Assembly: GCA_021234155.1 (NCBI GenBank)
Contig: JAJEKV010000054.1
Location: 1,488,001-1,552,000 of the forward strand
DNA: 64,000 nucleotides
From: Isoetes taiwanensis
Taxonomy: Eukaryota; Streptophyta; Lycopodiopsida; Isoetales; Isoetaceae
Direction: 5' to 3'
Part shown: positions 35,691 to 46,428 of the stretch, piece after piece
Numbering within the stretch: the first letter of the stretch is position 1
Layout of the letters: each line of letters opens with the position of its first letter
Translations under genes and position numbers: made by a program
Notes under the pieces: generated by a model
The model's database searches: none
Told to the model about the DNA's origin: nothing
The model's input: only the letters and a program-made list of their open reading frames with translations

Positions 35691-36130
35691 AGGCTCTGTT
35701 AGAGCTATTCCAAACATGCGACTTTCTTCTTCAGTTTTGTAGGCAATGATGGTCTCTGGAAAAAGGCCCCTTGCCAGCCCATTCTCATTTCGGATTCTTC
35801 AGATTCTCCCTTGCTTTCAGATTCTTCTGATTTCCCTCTTTCAGACTCGGGTTCAAAATGCTCCAAAAAACCTGTATAATGCTTTAATCTGTATTACATA
35901 GCCTCTAACAAAAGATTGACTTACTCTTCATCTCTATTTTGCTTCTTAAAAGCGGGATGACTCCACTAGCAGTGCTCTGCCTGACTGCTTCCTTCTTATT
36001 CAATGACTTGAACCTGAGCCCGCAAAATAAAACAATTTTATGATCTCAGATAAACATCCATCCAACTCTCAAGCTTTACTTCCATTCCTTATCGTCTATG
36101 GGATCCTTCCATCATTTGTCCTAGGGCAAA
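35690..36130 (-). pseudogene. Exon-like fragments of an unrecognised gene
   Basis: On the - strand several short open pieces with splice-like borders can be read: SLNKKEAVRQSTASGVIPLL (about 36010-35950), a Ser/Glu-rich piece (ERGKSEESESKGESEESE, about 35850-35795) and YKTEEESRMFGIALTEPCYA followed by KLDGEVWYDKIV (about 35750-35655). I do not recognise the family. They have the look of captured genomic exons, like APX next to them. Frame breaks are present. Confidence 0.35.
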
Positions 36131-36169
36131 AAGTGGATAAAAATAGGATTTACGTTTTACATCTCTGTT

Positions 36170-36700
36170 AAGGGTGGATTATACACAACCTTTGTTGGAT
36201 CAGGAAGACGCCCCTCCTCTGGGCTCTCTGTTTTGTCCTGCCACAAACAGCACACTTGTTAAAAATGGCAGCAAAATAAACGGGTAAATTAATAGCTGCT
36301 GATAATGATATACCTCTCTTCCAGGATGGAATGGAATATCAGGGCCTCCAGTAACTCCAACTGCTACAACTCCTGCAAGCTATTTTAAGAAAAAAAGTCA
36401 GGATTTAAGATCGAACATGGGGTCTATTCAAACTATAAATCAAAACAGAGCTCCATACATATAGGATGAATTTAGCATATTACCTGATAGAAATCAGTAA
36501 GCCGAGAATTGGAAACTGCTCCTTGATCGGCTCAAGCAGTCTAACAGCAATATCCAAACCAGCATTACACCATGTGCCAAATACTGTAACTATATATAGA
36601 AGAAAACTGTTGCATCACATGATTTCGCCATGGCTATGGTAGGACATAGAGGGAAGGTTTGAAGCCTTACGGTGCTTGCCAGACATCGAGACAAAATTCA
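36170..36700 (-). pseudogene. APX: Captured ascorbate peroxidase gene fragment
   Basis: Pieces of a plant ascorbate peroxidase on the - strand, read right to left. A degraded GPFMLNFVSMSGKH (about 36690; normal APLMLRLAWHSAGT) comes first, then FGTWCNAGLDIAVRLLEPIK (about 36580-36525) with EQFPIL after it. A one-base slip follows before LTDFYQ, then comes an intron, [20 protein letters not shown] (about 36380-36320) ending RE at a GT donor, another intron, and [16 protein letters not shown] (about 36240-36190). The intron positions after DFYQ, after PGRE and after PTK are those I recall for plant APX genes, so the fragment was taken as genomic DNA. APX reduces hydrogen peroxide with ascorbate. 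The catalytic half is degraded and the gene is dead. Confidence 0.8.
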
Positions 36701-36799
36701 GCATGAATGGGCCTATTCCATCAAACGAGTTTGATGCTTCTGATTTCGTCTTCTGCTTTTTAAAGCCTCGATTTCGTCGCCAAGCTTGAAAATCCACAC

Positions 36800-38460
36800 A
36801 TAGGTCTTCTTAGTTTTTTAACCTTCCGCAGCTTCAAATCTATTATACGGCACTGGAGGCCAGCCGAGACTGAAAACCCAGCTTCAATTGAAACCTAAAA
36901 CACCAACATAGCTGTCACAATACCGTCACTCTGCACAAACTTCGTCTCTTAGACCTCCGACGGCTGGCATACAGGAAATACAGAGCTATGCGCTTGATTC
37001 TGGAGGTTCAGGAATTACAAAGCAGGATTCCGGATCAGAATCCTCGACAAAACCCTTTCTTCACAGTGAGATATCCCAATTCCAATCTATCTCCATCGAT
37101 GTAGGTTTGGACTTTTCGCCTCTCCCTCCTTCTTTTATATGATGCAACATAATCCGTAAGCTTCTGGAACAGCGGGCGTATCATCTTCTCGAACCTACAT
37201 TTCTCGAACCTGCAAGAAGCTTCAAATCATCTTTCTAGGAACTTCTGGATTACGTGTAGGTGTCGACTTCTGAAAGGTTTAATGTTCTCCCCAATATTTT
37301 AGACGCCTACACGTATACAACTCTAAGCAAAAATATAACTTTTTGTAACAATAGCAAGTACGTCCAAGCTGCCCCCTTATCCTCCATATTACAATTATAT
37401 ATTAGAGATAAAATAATATTAAGGCGTTGTGGACTTAAACAAAAATTGGAAAAAAAAAGCCCGATACCTAGGGGAAAAAAAATGGCAAAAAAAATGGCGG
37501 ACGTATCCTTTCTTCTTGTTTTGCCGCCAACTCTGAGGAGCAAAGCGGAGTGCGCCTAATCTTCAGATCATTTTCGTGATAAGAGCAGCCGTGGAATCCT
37601 GTGTCAACAGGTTTGTAATTTATGAAGAATTTGCTAACATTTTACGGCAATGCATGATGTGCTTCTAATGCATGATGTGCTTCGGATTCCATGATCATGT
37701 CGTGGATCAACTAATCAACTAATTGATGCAGGGAAGAGGACGAGAGAGAGCTACACCATTTAGAGTAACAGAAGACGGAGACGGTTGAGGCTTTCTTGTT
37801 TGGTTGGATAAGCCAGAGGTCATACAACTTGCTGGTTTCCAAGAACAGCTAAGATGTTTCATTCAGCTTATGACCTTAATAGATCTTAGAACTTACCTAT
37901 TCTGCACACTAATATGAATCTTAGCCTAGACGATAGCAGAGCTTATCTAGTTTCCAGTTTGTTATCTAAATGCCGTCTACAAAATGCCGTCTTGGTAAGG
38001 AAATTCGAGCAGGCTGTATATTAGGGTTGGTAAATCCAAAACCATTTGTAAATACTTAGAGAGTATCTTTTATAAGACTACTGATGTGACTCAGGCGTTA
38101 GATAATCTTGCATTATTTGTCTACAGTTCATTTAGAATTTAGTGTGAAATGCTTTAGTAAGGTGCATATTATAAGCATCTAGATAGTGAATCTTGCCTCT
38201 CTACAAATCTATTGTTTCATGATTGATTCTCAAGCTTAGTCAAAATATGGAAATTGATTAATTAAAGCCATAATGATAGTAGGAATCAGATTTGAATGTA
38301 AATTTGCAGGTGCGCATTGCTACATAAAAAAGAGGATTTCGATCACTATTCTGCCTAAAAGTAAGTCATTTTCACTTGCTCCATTTGGTTTGTATGGCTT
38401 CCTCCTGAATGCTCTTTGTATGACTTGCTTGGTTATCTTCTTTAGGTGGCCCCAAATAAT
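36800..38460. other. CACTA internal spacer, possible leader of the + strand gene
   Basis: About 1.6 kb. A short open piece near 36960-37090 (LRRLAYRKYRAMRLILEVQ on the + strand) is not recognised. GTGTCAACAGGTTTG at about 37600 and CTTTAGGTGG at 38444 look like splice borders of a leader for the gene that starts at 38461. Nothing else stands out. Confidence 0.4.
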
Positions 38461-40709
38461 ATGTCTAAGAAAGGAGCAAGCTCACGAGAGAAAGGTGGCA
38501 GCAATGAAGGTGGCACATCGACGGACCTGCAAAATATGGTGGCCGAGATGTCGCAAGAGGAGTTGTTAAAATTCAAGTCTTTGCTAGACAAGCATCTTAA
38601 GCAGACTCCATCAAATGCTCCGTCAAAGGCCGCTCATCATCAAAAAGGTTCAAGCTCTTCTAAAAGCGCTGGAAAATCAAGGTATAGTATTAGTTGTAAC
38701 GTAATGTCAATTGATTGTTTAGCACAAAGGCAATAAAGTAGAAATGTGTAAACTAAAAAACTATGAAATCTAAAAATTCAGAAATATAAATTCTTGTAGA
38801 TGGATTAACTTGGTTATTTTATAGTCAAAAATCCGTAAATGCCCCCGATGCTAATGGGAACGATGAAGACCACGACATTATAAATGAGGAGATGGACGAG
38901 AGCGAGGATTCAAGCGATATGGAAGAGGAAGACGTCACATTTAGAAGACTTAGCAAGAAGAAAAGTGTATGTTTGACTTCTATTATGATTGTGATTCTAT
39001 TCTGTTTTTGATGTCATATTGATCCACTTCTTCATAACAACTAACTTGGTACCCTAAGAGAATGTACCTTGCTACATTCCTGGAAAGTCTGAGCATTTCC
39101 ATACTATAATCTATGGATAACCTTGAGGGAATGCCTCAATTTGACAGCCTTCTTTAGAATAATTGCTGCAGCTAACTTGGTACCCAAGGATGATGTACCT
39201 TGCTGACTAAACGCCATGGCCCAACCAACCAAAAAGATACTCTGGGTAAACCACTTAAAAAGATTGAATTTAGTCTTGCTATGTGTGCTAGAACTGGCTG
39301 GAGAATCTGCCATGTCTGTCATACTACATTTCTGGGAAGTCCGTTCTAGGCAAGTTGGAACCTATCAGAATACAGCAATGCCATAAGCACCAGGACATCA
39401 TGTTTGCCCTGTATCAGCAGAACACAAAATTACCTTATGACGGAGTGAAACAGCATTAAGCGCATCCTCTTCACACTTTCTAGATTTATATCTTTGCAGA
39501 TTTGCTTCCTCATGTACACTCATGTACTCTGTAGGTCCAAGATCCTGTATTTAGACAAAAAAGGTAATACAATCAGGGTATTGAACGAAAAGAAAAATAT
39601 CTTCTTCTTCCAAATGTCATATGATAAACAGGCAACAGATGAGAACCTCTGGATCATGGCGTTTTGCAGCATATGAAACAACATCATTCTTCTTCTTCAC
39701 AACATCTTCCCACTGTCCTGGATTACTTCTGTGTCTCCCATCCAAGTCTTCCATTAGCTGTTTAAGATCATCCTCTGTTATTTCTGTAGATGGTTGATCT
39801 TTATAGAGTCCGTTGCTGCCACCTCTATCAAATAAAAAAATCAATGATATTAGCACCTTTACTATGGCTGAAGAAATATAGTTGTTCTTCACTTTATTGG
39901 GATAGGTCACAATGGTTCGTGGAGGTCATATTCACATGGATGAGCATGGCGAGACATGGAAGAAAGCCCTTGGCCATGCTGTAAAATTTCTTTGTCGGGA
40001 TATTGACTTGGGTTGGAAAGAGATATCAGCAGACGTCAAGAAGAAGTTAGTGGATCATATGGAGACTAAATTTGGTAAAGGTGTAATGGGAAGGAACATA
40101 CTATATGATGCCAGCCGTCAATATAACCACTGGAAGTAAGTAATCTATTTCAGTCAATTATTTAGCTTGTTTTTTAATTATTTATCTAGCTTATGTTGGT
40201 GGACAGGAACTATTTGACAAGAAGTAAAACTCAAACAGCTCCGCTATATATTACGCCCGAAGTTTGGACACGCTTTCAAGAAAAAGCTAAGGCAGATCAT
40301 ACGCAGCAAAAAAGAGCAGCTGCTGCACGAAAAGAAGAGCCACAAAGGTGGGGGAGACGTGGCATTAATGGCATGCTTGCAGATTATGTAAGAAACCTTC
40401 TATTCATTCATAATTTTTTATTTAACCAATTAATTTTAATTTTGTGTCTTTTATAGTATCGGGATTGGGGCAGCTATCCGTCTGCAATCACTATTGAGAA
40501 GATTAAAACTAAAGGGACATACAAATTATATAGAGAATCCCTGATTGCCGAAGGAAGAGTTCCTGGAAATGTAAGTTGAACTTTAAGGAGTCCCTTGTAG
40601 ATTAAATTTTAAATGTGTTCAATCTAACAAATGCTGCCGTGGTTTGTAGTTTAAAAGCGTGGATCACATAGGAAGATGGGTAACTATTTTAACAAGCCGT
40701 GATTCGTGG
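38461..40709 (+). CDS. Second CACTA gene, possible TNPA/Transposase_24-like protein
   Basis: A + strand gene model with exons 38461-38681, 38825-38966, 39906-40135, 40207-40387, 40457-40570 and 40650-40709. All borders are GT..AG and the phases agree. The protein starts MSKKGASSREKGG, has an acidic stretch (NEEMDESEDSSDMEEED), then MVRGGHIHMDEHGETWKKAL, WTRFQEKAKADHTQQKRAAA, RKEEPQRWGRRGINGMLADY and YRDWGSYPSAITIEKIKTKG. The K/R-rich part followed by a GRRGINGMLADY-like block recalls the plant Ptta/En/Spm transposase family (PF03004), whose members are the TNPA-like partners of TNP2. Assignment is tentative. The 3' end is not found: captured DXR sequence starts at 40882. A START-protein exon lies antisense in its third intron. 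Confidence 0.5.
39647..39824 (-). pseudogene. Captured START-domain protein exon
   Basis: One exon on the - strand with an AG acceptor before it and GT after it. It encodes GGSNGLYKDQPSTEITEDDL, then KQLMEDLDGRHRSNPGQWED and VVSYAAKRHDPE. This matches the start of the START lipid-binding domain in plant proteins of the type 'TDDL..L...EEK..G..W..MMDRST..MSYQAWR.DPE'. The central Arg/Ser positions are altered. It lies inside an intron of the + strand gene. A decayed segment at about 39104-39322 (same strand) might be another exon of it, without proof. No function expected. Confidence 0.6.
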
Positions 40710-40881
40710 GTAAGGTTCATTCTTTAAATTACTGAAAAGAGCTTATGGGTGTGTTTCTGCCGCAGCATTTGTAGTTCCAATCAGGAGCCTTGAAGACCAT
40801 GAGCCTCTCCCTGGCATCACTGTTATAGGGCTACTTTTGATTATTTGTTTCTAATCTTGGGTACACTAACTCGTGCAAAAG

Positions 40882-41039
40882 GTTGCTAAACATCCTGAAG
40901 CAGTGGAGGTTGTGACAGGCATTGTTGGTTGTGCTGGCCTGAAGGTATTGCGTAAGTCTTGTTGTTTAAAGTATCTAATGAGGAGTTTTGATTCCAACTG
41001 TCATCTTTTGATCAGCCAACCATTGCAGCAATAGAAGCC
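40882..41039 (+). pseudogene. DXR: Captured DXR (1-deoxyxylulose 5-phosphate reductoisomerase) fragment
   Basis: Two short exons with an intron between them. Exon 40882-40944 encodes VAKHPEAV then [13 protein letters not shown]. After a GT..AG intron, 41016-41039 encodes PTIAAIEA. Plant DXR has V.[28 protein letters not shown] at this place, so the match is very close. DXR makes methylerythritol phosphate in the plastid isoprenoid pathway. Only about 29 residues remain, with no catalytic site, so this is a transduplicated gene scrap in the CACTA element. Retention of the intron shows DNA-level capture. Confidence 0.85.
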
Positions 41040-41059
41040 ATGGTCAACCGCTAATTATA

Positions 41060-41610
41060 ACAGGTACATACTATAAATTGGATATGTTAGAGTCTTTTTA
41101 CTTTAGAAAGAAAGACTTCTGACTAAGATCTTTAAATGTTTCAGAATGATCATTTTGCAGCCAGATAAAAAGCTTGGATTTTCAGGATGTACATAGGCGA
41201 ATATATGTGTTTCCTTGGGAAAAGACCATGTCTTATATATTTGCTAAAAGTAATGACTGTCATGTCAGCCTGGAACTATAAGGCTTAGCAGATTGTGTGG
41301 AATGCAGTTGCTCTATCATTTACTCTGATATGAGTATGGTTTCAATAAAATATAGCATGGCATTATTAACATTATAGCTTGATGATCCCTAAGGTGCTTT
41401 AGCTAATAAAACTTGTTGACATCACATCTCGGATTATAAGGCTGAATGTACCATTATAGAATTAATGCTGATAGTGGAAGTGTTCCACAAATGAGATCAT
41501 AACATGTCAAGACTTCAAATCAGTCTTAGTAGACATTCATAATATTGTCTCCAGCACCCGTTTTAATAGCAAGATAAAAAAAATTCTGAAATGAGCAATT
41601 TATTAAACAA
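41060..41610. other. CACTA internal spacer before the right array
   Basis: About 550 AT-rich bases. No gene or repeat recognised. Confidence 0.4.
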
Positions 41611-42052
41611 GTGACGATGTAAATGACGAAGACTGTGACGTTTTTGTTGACGAAAGACCTGACGAAAAAGCCAACAAAAACCCTGACGATTTTTTTGACA
41701 CAGAAAGTGACGAAATTATTGACGAAAATCCTGACGATTTTTCTGACACAAAAAGATGACGAAATTGCTGACGAAACTCCTGACGATTTTTCTGACGCAA
41801 GAGTTGACGCAAGCTCTGACGCTATTTCGTCAGACCTGACGATTTACCTGACGCTATTTCGTCAGACCTGACGATTTACCTGACGCTATATCGTCAGACA
41901 ACCTGACGATTTACCTGACGTTTCATCTGACGCACAATCGTCAGATAAAAATCGTCAGCCAAATCGTCACCCAGAGGTGTCTGTGCAGTCCTCTGTTTAA
42001 TAAAGACTGCCTGACGATTATTCTGACGCCTAACATTCATTCTCTTGTAGTG
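41611..42052 (-). repeat. CACTA right subterminal array and TIR
   Basis: About 35 copies of TGACG-type units, first in the TGACGAAA..CTGACG style, then a duplicated block CGATTTACCTGACGCTATTT with CGTCAGACCTGA (about 41830-41890). The array ends in the TIR, which reads inward CACTACAAGAGAATGAATGT from 42052. The array is denser than the left one. Confidence 0.9.
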
Positions 42053-43059
42053 AAAAGCCTAAATGTTAGAGAGCACACTAACTACTAGGAGTTGGTATAT
42101 TGAAGCTCGGGGCCTTTCCTAAGAAGAGAGTGTATTAACAAAGGTTACTAATTGGATGCGAATAGGCTAGAGTTCCACTTTTATCCCCAAGAAGAGGACC
42201 AAACACATAACTTTGGCAGGACCTTGGATTTTAAGACCACAATGCTACCAGAGTCCATATTACTGCCCCAAGGATCCAGGGACTTGCAAGCATCCACTTT
42301 GACAATCCAACTGGGCACAAACCTAGATGTTCCAAAAAGAACAGAGGACAATATATCTAGGACTTTGACTAGTACACAATTCACTAGGGTGAGGAGGCAA
42401 TACTACTATCGAATCCTACTTTGAATGAAACATTCCATAACGTAACAGAGTGAGCTCTCTGTATTACGTCAACATATGCAATAGAAATCCTTCCCTATTG
42501 ATAGTGGGACAAGCTAGATCCTCCAAGAAAAATGTGAAGCTCAATAGCTTGAAGTTCTATTCCTTGCATGCATGCATGCATGATGAACAATCCATAATTA
42601 AAGAACATTTATATCAAGAAGACATTGACCACAGAATCATCAAGACTAAGACAAATCAGATCCTTTTGGCCATTTAGAGAAGCTAGTACTCACCAGTAGG
42701 AAGGCACCATACCTTGGAGATGTGTTTGGTAGATGCTCAAGGGTCGAGCTTGGGAGCTGGAGTGTCTAAGGAACATTTAGCAATATCCAAATGAGGAAAC
42801 CCTCAAAATGTTAGGGCTTATATAGTTCATGTGTATAAAAATGTTGTAAAAGTTAATATAGTATAAAATGGGTGCATGTTTGCATCCCTTGCTATTGTTG
42901 TTCGGAGTTCAACATCTATCGTGAACATCTAGTGAGGTCTTCGGCAAACTATGATCTCATGGTCGTGGGATATGAAAAGAAGGAAGGAAACACATGAGAA
43001 AGCTGTTCAAAACATGACTCTGATGTAACATTTGAGGGCAGAAAAGGAGAGTTGATCGA

Positions 43060-43110
43060 ATTATCGTCCACCAAAACCAAAAGGTCTATGGGACCCAATA
43101 CAAGAAAGAG
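43060..43110 (-). mobile_element. LINE family A 3'-end scrap
   Basis: ATCGTCCACC followed by AAAAGGTCTATGGGACCCAA and TACAAGAAAG matches the 3' untranslated part of the LINE copies at 24537-24580 (same strand) and 22700-22750 (opposite). Confidence 0.6.
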
Positions 43111-44167
43111 AGCAAAACAAAAAAGAGAGCCAATAGTATTTGAATTGTAAGCTTGACAATATCGCTCTGATACTTATTGAGGATGTTCAAATCGAACGTG
43201 TGTCAAAATGTTCTAATCAAACATGTGTCAATTTCAAGAGTAAAGAGGCTTTGGGGAAGACTCGGGGTATGTGCATATGCATTCCCTATGAAGCTCCAAG
43301 CATGATGCACATGTATAGGTATGGTACATAGAACTATGCTGCTTATATTGATGGTTGATGGGGTTTTATTAATGAACCTGAGGGTCTCGAAGAATGGCGT
43401 GACCTTTCTATTAATCAATCAATATTATAGAGATTTGGTACGTAAATTCATCATGGTGATAGTATTTTTCACAAGGCAACCACTGAACACACAAGAAAAA
43501 TATAAGTTTATAACCATTGAATTGTCAAATATAGATATATGTACAAACACAACCACGATGGCTATGCCCACTATAGTACATTCATCAGTGGGAGTTGAAC
43601 CCTGAGCAACTACCCAAATCCAAAATCTGGCCTCTCCAAAGTGATCAACATCCAAAGAAATAAGCATTTAAATGACAAAATGGACCAAAATTCAGGCAAC
43701 AATTCACAAAATAATCAGACCCTTAAAATTGGCGATTCAACTTGCAGTCTGCTGGATCTTGGGTTGTTTGGCCGAAAATCCATGTTTAGCTAAAAATGGA
43801 AGCCCATTGATATCCATGCAGTTGCTAAATATACACCTTTGCACTCAAACTAATAAAACCTAAAATATGAACACCTTCAAAAAGACCTTTTGCAAACCTT
43901 AATCATTAGCATGGGTATCATCAAATGAGACTCTTTTTCCACAGTAGTCGCGAAATATGGATGTGATATACAATATATGACACCATTTGTGACTCCAGGG
44001 CTAAAAATAAGACGCACAAATTTAAACTTGTTTTCCAATGCATGGTAGTCATAAAATATGACACCACTAAAATACTAGTGGAAAACCATGAAAAAATAAG
44101 ACACGTCTTAGTAGTTATATTTCCAAATAAGACTAGATGTCTTATTTTATGGCAGGGGAAATCCCCC

Positions 44168-44308
44168 GAAATAAAATAAGACTCCATTTACAATTCAAAC
44201 CTATTCCAAACCTAATAGAAAAGTGATTTTCTTTGATAACGGAATAAAATAAGACTCCATTTACAGTCTAAACCTATTCCAAACCTAATGGAAAGGTGAT
44301 TTTCTTTT
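44168..44308. repeat. 73-bp tandem duplication
   Basis: AATAAAATAAGACTCCATTT and the following bases up to GTGATTTTCTTT occur twice, starting at 44170 and 44243, with a few differences. Confidence 0.8.
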
Positions 44309-44648
44309 TAGAACAAGAGGTGACCAAACATCATTTGATAAAATATGTGACTTTTGAAAATATGACAACCGTGGAAAAAGGGCATGAGATTAATGGTCCA
44401 TATATCTCCTCCACAAACGAAATGATCCTCTAAAGACGCAATGTGGATCGTAGATTAAAAAATTCAACCTCAAAATTGATATAATAGGCTAATACCCTGG
44501 ACAAGTCGAACTTCCGATGTGCAGATAATGGTTCAACTCCATGCGTTTACCTCAACGACTAGGTAGGCCTGCATATGCATTGCTTCTTTCATTTTTTTTT
44601 CTTCAGATTTGAGCATAATTATAAAGGTGCCGCTCTGTCAGATTGCAG

Positions 44649-46428
44649 CTGCCACACAAGAGTAAGTTACCTATAACGAGTAGGAATAAAGAAGCTCAAG
44701 CCAGTACGCCTACTACGGCTGCAAACTGTGCAAATACAGTAATAGGACCACATGTAAGATCAGATTCAGGAAATTTGAAGATAGCAAGCCCTAGGAAGTC
44801 TAATGTAGATGTTATTTCACTAATCAAGCAAGGAAGATTACAGGAAGCAGTCTGTGGATTGGACATATGGACAAACTCATCTACATATGGTGTTGTCCTT
44901 GGGGAGTGTGGTGATAGGAATGCATTATCAGAGGGAAGAATGGTTCATGCCCACCTTGCAAACACAGGCTTAGGGCATAGTTTGTACTTAGTCAATCTTC
45001 TTCTTATTATGTATGCCAAGTGTGGCAGTGTAATAGATGCACAAAGGCTGTTTGAGAACTTTGCAAAACGCGATGCTGTTTCATGGTCTGCCATGATTGC
45101 AGCATATGCTCAACAGGGTAACCTGCAAAGTGCTGTTCAGCTCATAGCACAAATGCACTTAGAAGGCATCAAGGTAAATAATAATGTTTACACTATGACA
45201 TATTCAACAAAATTTGGACTTATTCAGATTTAATAGATACACACTTCAAGAACGCCATTATAAGAATATATGTATTGTGTGATTCTTCTTGATTGTTATA
45301 ATTTTTATAAGTTTATCTTTAAATTTAAACTATAATGGTTATCGAAGAATAAACTTGATTTTCAAACTAATTTTTATTTGAATATTAAGGAAGGTCTTAG
45401 GTTGAAATTAATTAAATGATATAAAGTTATTGGTTTAATAATAACTATTAAATAATTTATTATTGATGAAATAAAAATATTTTAATCAAACATAAACGTA
45501 ATCATTTAATTAATTTCAATGTAAAACTTGCTTTAAATATTTAAAAAAAAATAGCATTTTAATTATACAGGGTTATCTTAGATGAAAATTTAATTCTAAA
45601 TAGATGGAACCAAGAATTAGTTTAAAAAGCAACTTTAAACTTTAGTAAGTATCATATTTTTTATCCAAAGATAAACAGAACAAATTATTAAAATCAATAA
45701 AAGCTAAAAATACATTTATTAGATTTGAATAAGTCCAAATTTTGTTAAATATGTCATACACTGCAATCCTATTGTCCTGTAGCTTTTTTGATCTAGTGGA
45801 AGAGGCTTTACACTTCATAATTTCATTAAGTGCAGATTATGAACATAATTTAGAAGCAGAACATTATAGTCGTTTGATTCCCCTTCTCAGTCAATGGGGC
45901 TGGTTCGATGAAGCAGAAGACCTCTCAAATAGGATGCCATCAGAAGCTGATGTCATTGTTTGGACTAAATTTTTTAGTGCATGGAAAGTGCATGGAGAGC
46001 CATTAGAGACAAATTATGGAGATCTACAGGTAAAAGTGCTTGACTTAAGCTTAAGTGATGATCTGGCCAATGAAGTCATGTTGTCAGACAATAGTGTGAA
46101 GTGCATGAATGATATTTATTCTGAGCTAGAGACATTGAATAAGAAGGTGAATCTGGCACAAAGGAGGCCACCAATGCATGAAAATGCTCAAAATTCCAGG
46201 AAGCATTCAGTCCTTTATCACAGTGAAAGGTTAGCTATTGCGTATGGTCTTATGAGCACTCCTGATGGGACTTCACTTAGAGTAATCAAGAATCTTCGTG
46301 TATGTGATGATTGCCATACATTTACCAAGTATGTTTCGAAAATCCATGGACGGGAAATTCACATGAGGGATGCAAATCGTTTCCATCATTTCAAGAATGG
46401 GGAGTGCTCATGTGGTGATTATTGGTGA
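44649..46428 (+). pseudogene. PPR-DYW protein gene (short), split by a MITE
   Basis: A plant pentatricopeptide repeat protein of the PLS-DYW class, which edits C to U in organelle RNAs. Left part 44649-45193: basic N-terminus, then PPR motifs (MVHAHLANTGLGHSLYLVNL, MYAKCGSVIDAQRLFENF, DAVSWSAMIAAYAQQGNLQS). Right part 45759-46428: [19 protein letters not shown]-type motifs ([20 protein letters not shown]), then a full DYW domain: [10 protein letters not shown] (the HxE zinc/catalytic site), [20 protein letters not shown] and the end [10 protein letters not shown] 565-bp MITE at 45194-45758 separates them and the host frame matches across the insertion. There is no ATG at the left; the first codon follows a TTGCAG acceptor, so a first exon may be lost. 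It has far fewer PPRs than typical, so probably a retained fragment. Confidence 0.8.
45194..45758. mobile_element. MITE inserted in the PPR-DYW gene
   Basis: A 565-bp AT-rich element with an inverted repeat of about 42 bp: TATGACATATTCAACAAAAT at the left and the inverse of TATGACATATTTAACAAAAT at the right. It is flanked by CAC on both sides (45191-45193, 45759-45761); a TA duplication is the other reading. No coding capacity. The superfamily is not clear: TA would suggest mariner-like, a 3-bp duplication PIF- or CACTA-like. Confidence 0.85.

Larger units (their letters stand above)
23580..42052. mobile_element. Large CACTA (En/Spm-type) DNA transposon, 18.5 kb
   Basis: The left end reads CACTACAAGAGAATGA and the right end is its inverse (TCATTCTCTTGTAGTG at 42037-42052). 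The inverted repeat extends about 44 bp with a few mismatches. A 3-bp duplication AAA flanks both ends (23577-23579, 42053-42055), the length made by CACTA transposases. Dense CGTCAG/CTGACG subterminal repeats lie at 23600-23890 and 41611-42030. Inside are a TNP2-type transposase gene and a SET-domain gene on the - strand, a possible TNPA-like gene on the + strand, a nested LINE, and fragments of at least three host genes. The element looks complete at both ends. Whether it can move is unknown. Confidence 0.93.
42056..44640. other. Unassigned sequence right of the CACTA element
   Basis: About 2.6 kb without a recognised gene. It contains a short LINE family A 3' scrap (43060-43110) and a 73-bp tandem duplication (44168-44308). 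A PBS-like AAGTATCAGAGC on the - strand near 43167-43178 might mark a worn copia LTR to its right, but no LTR pair is visible. Confidence 0.4.
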
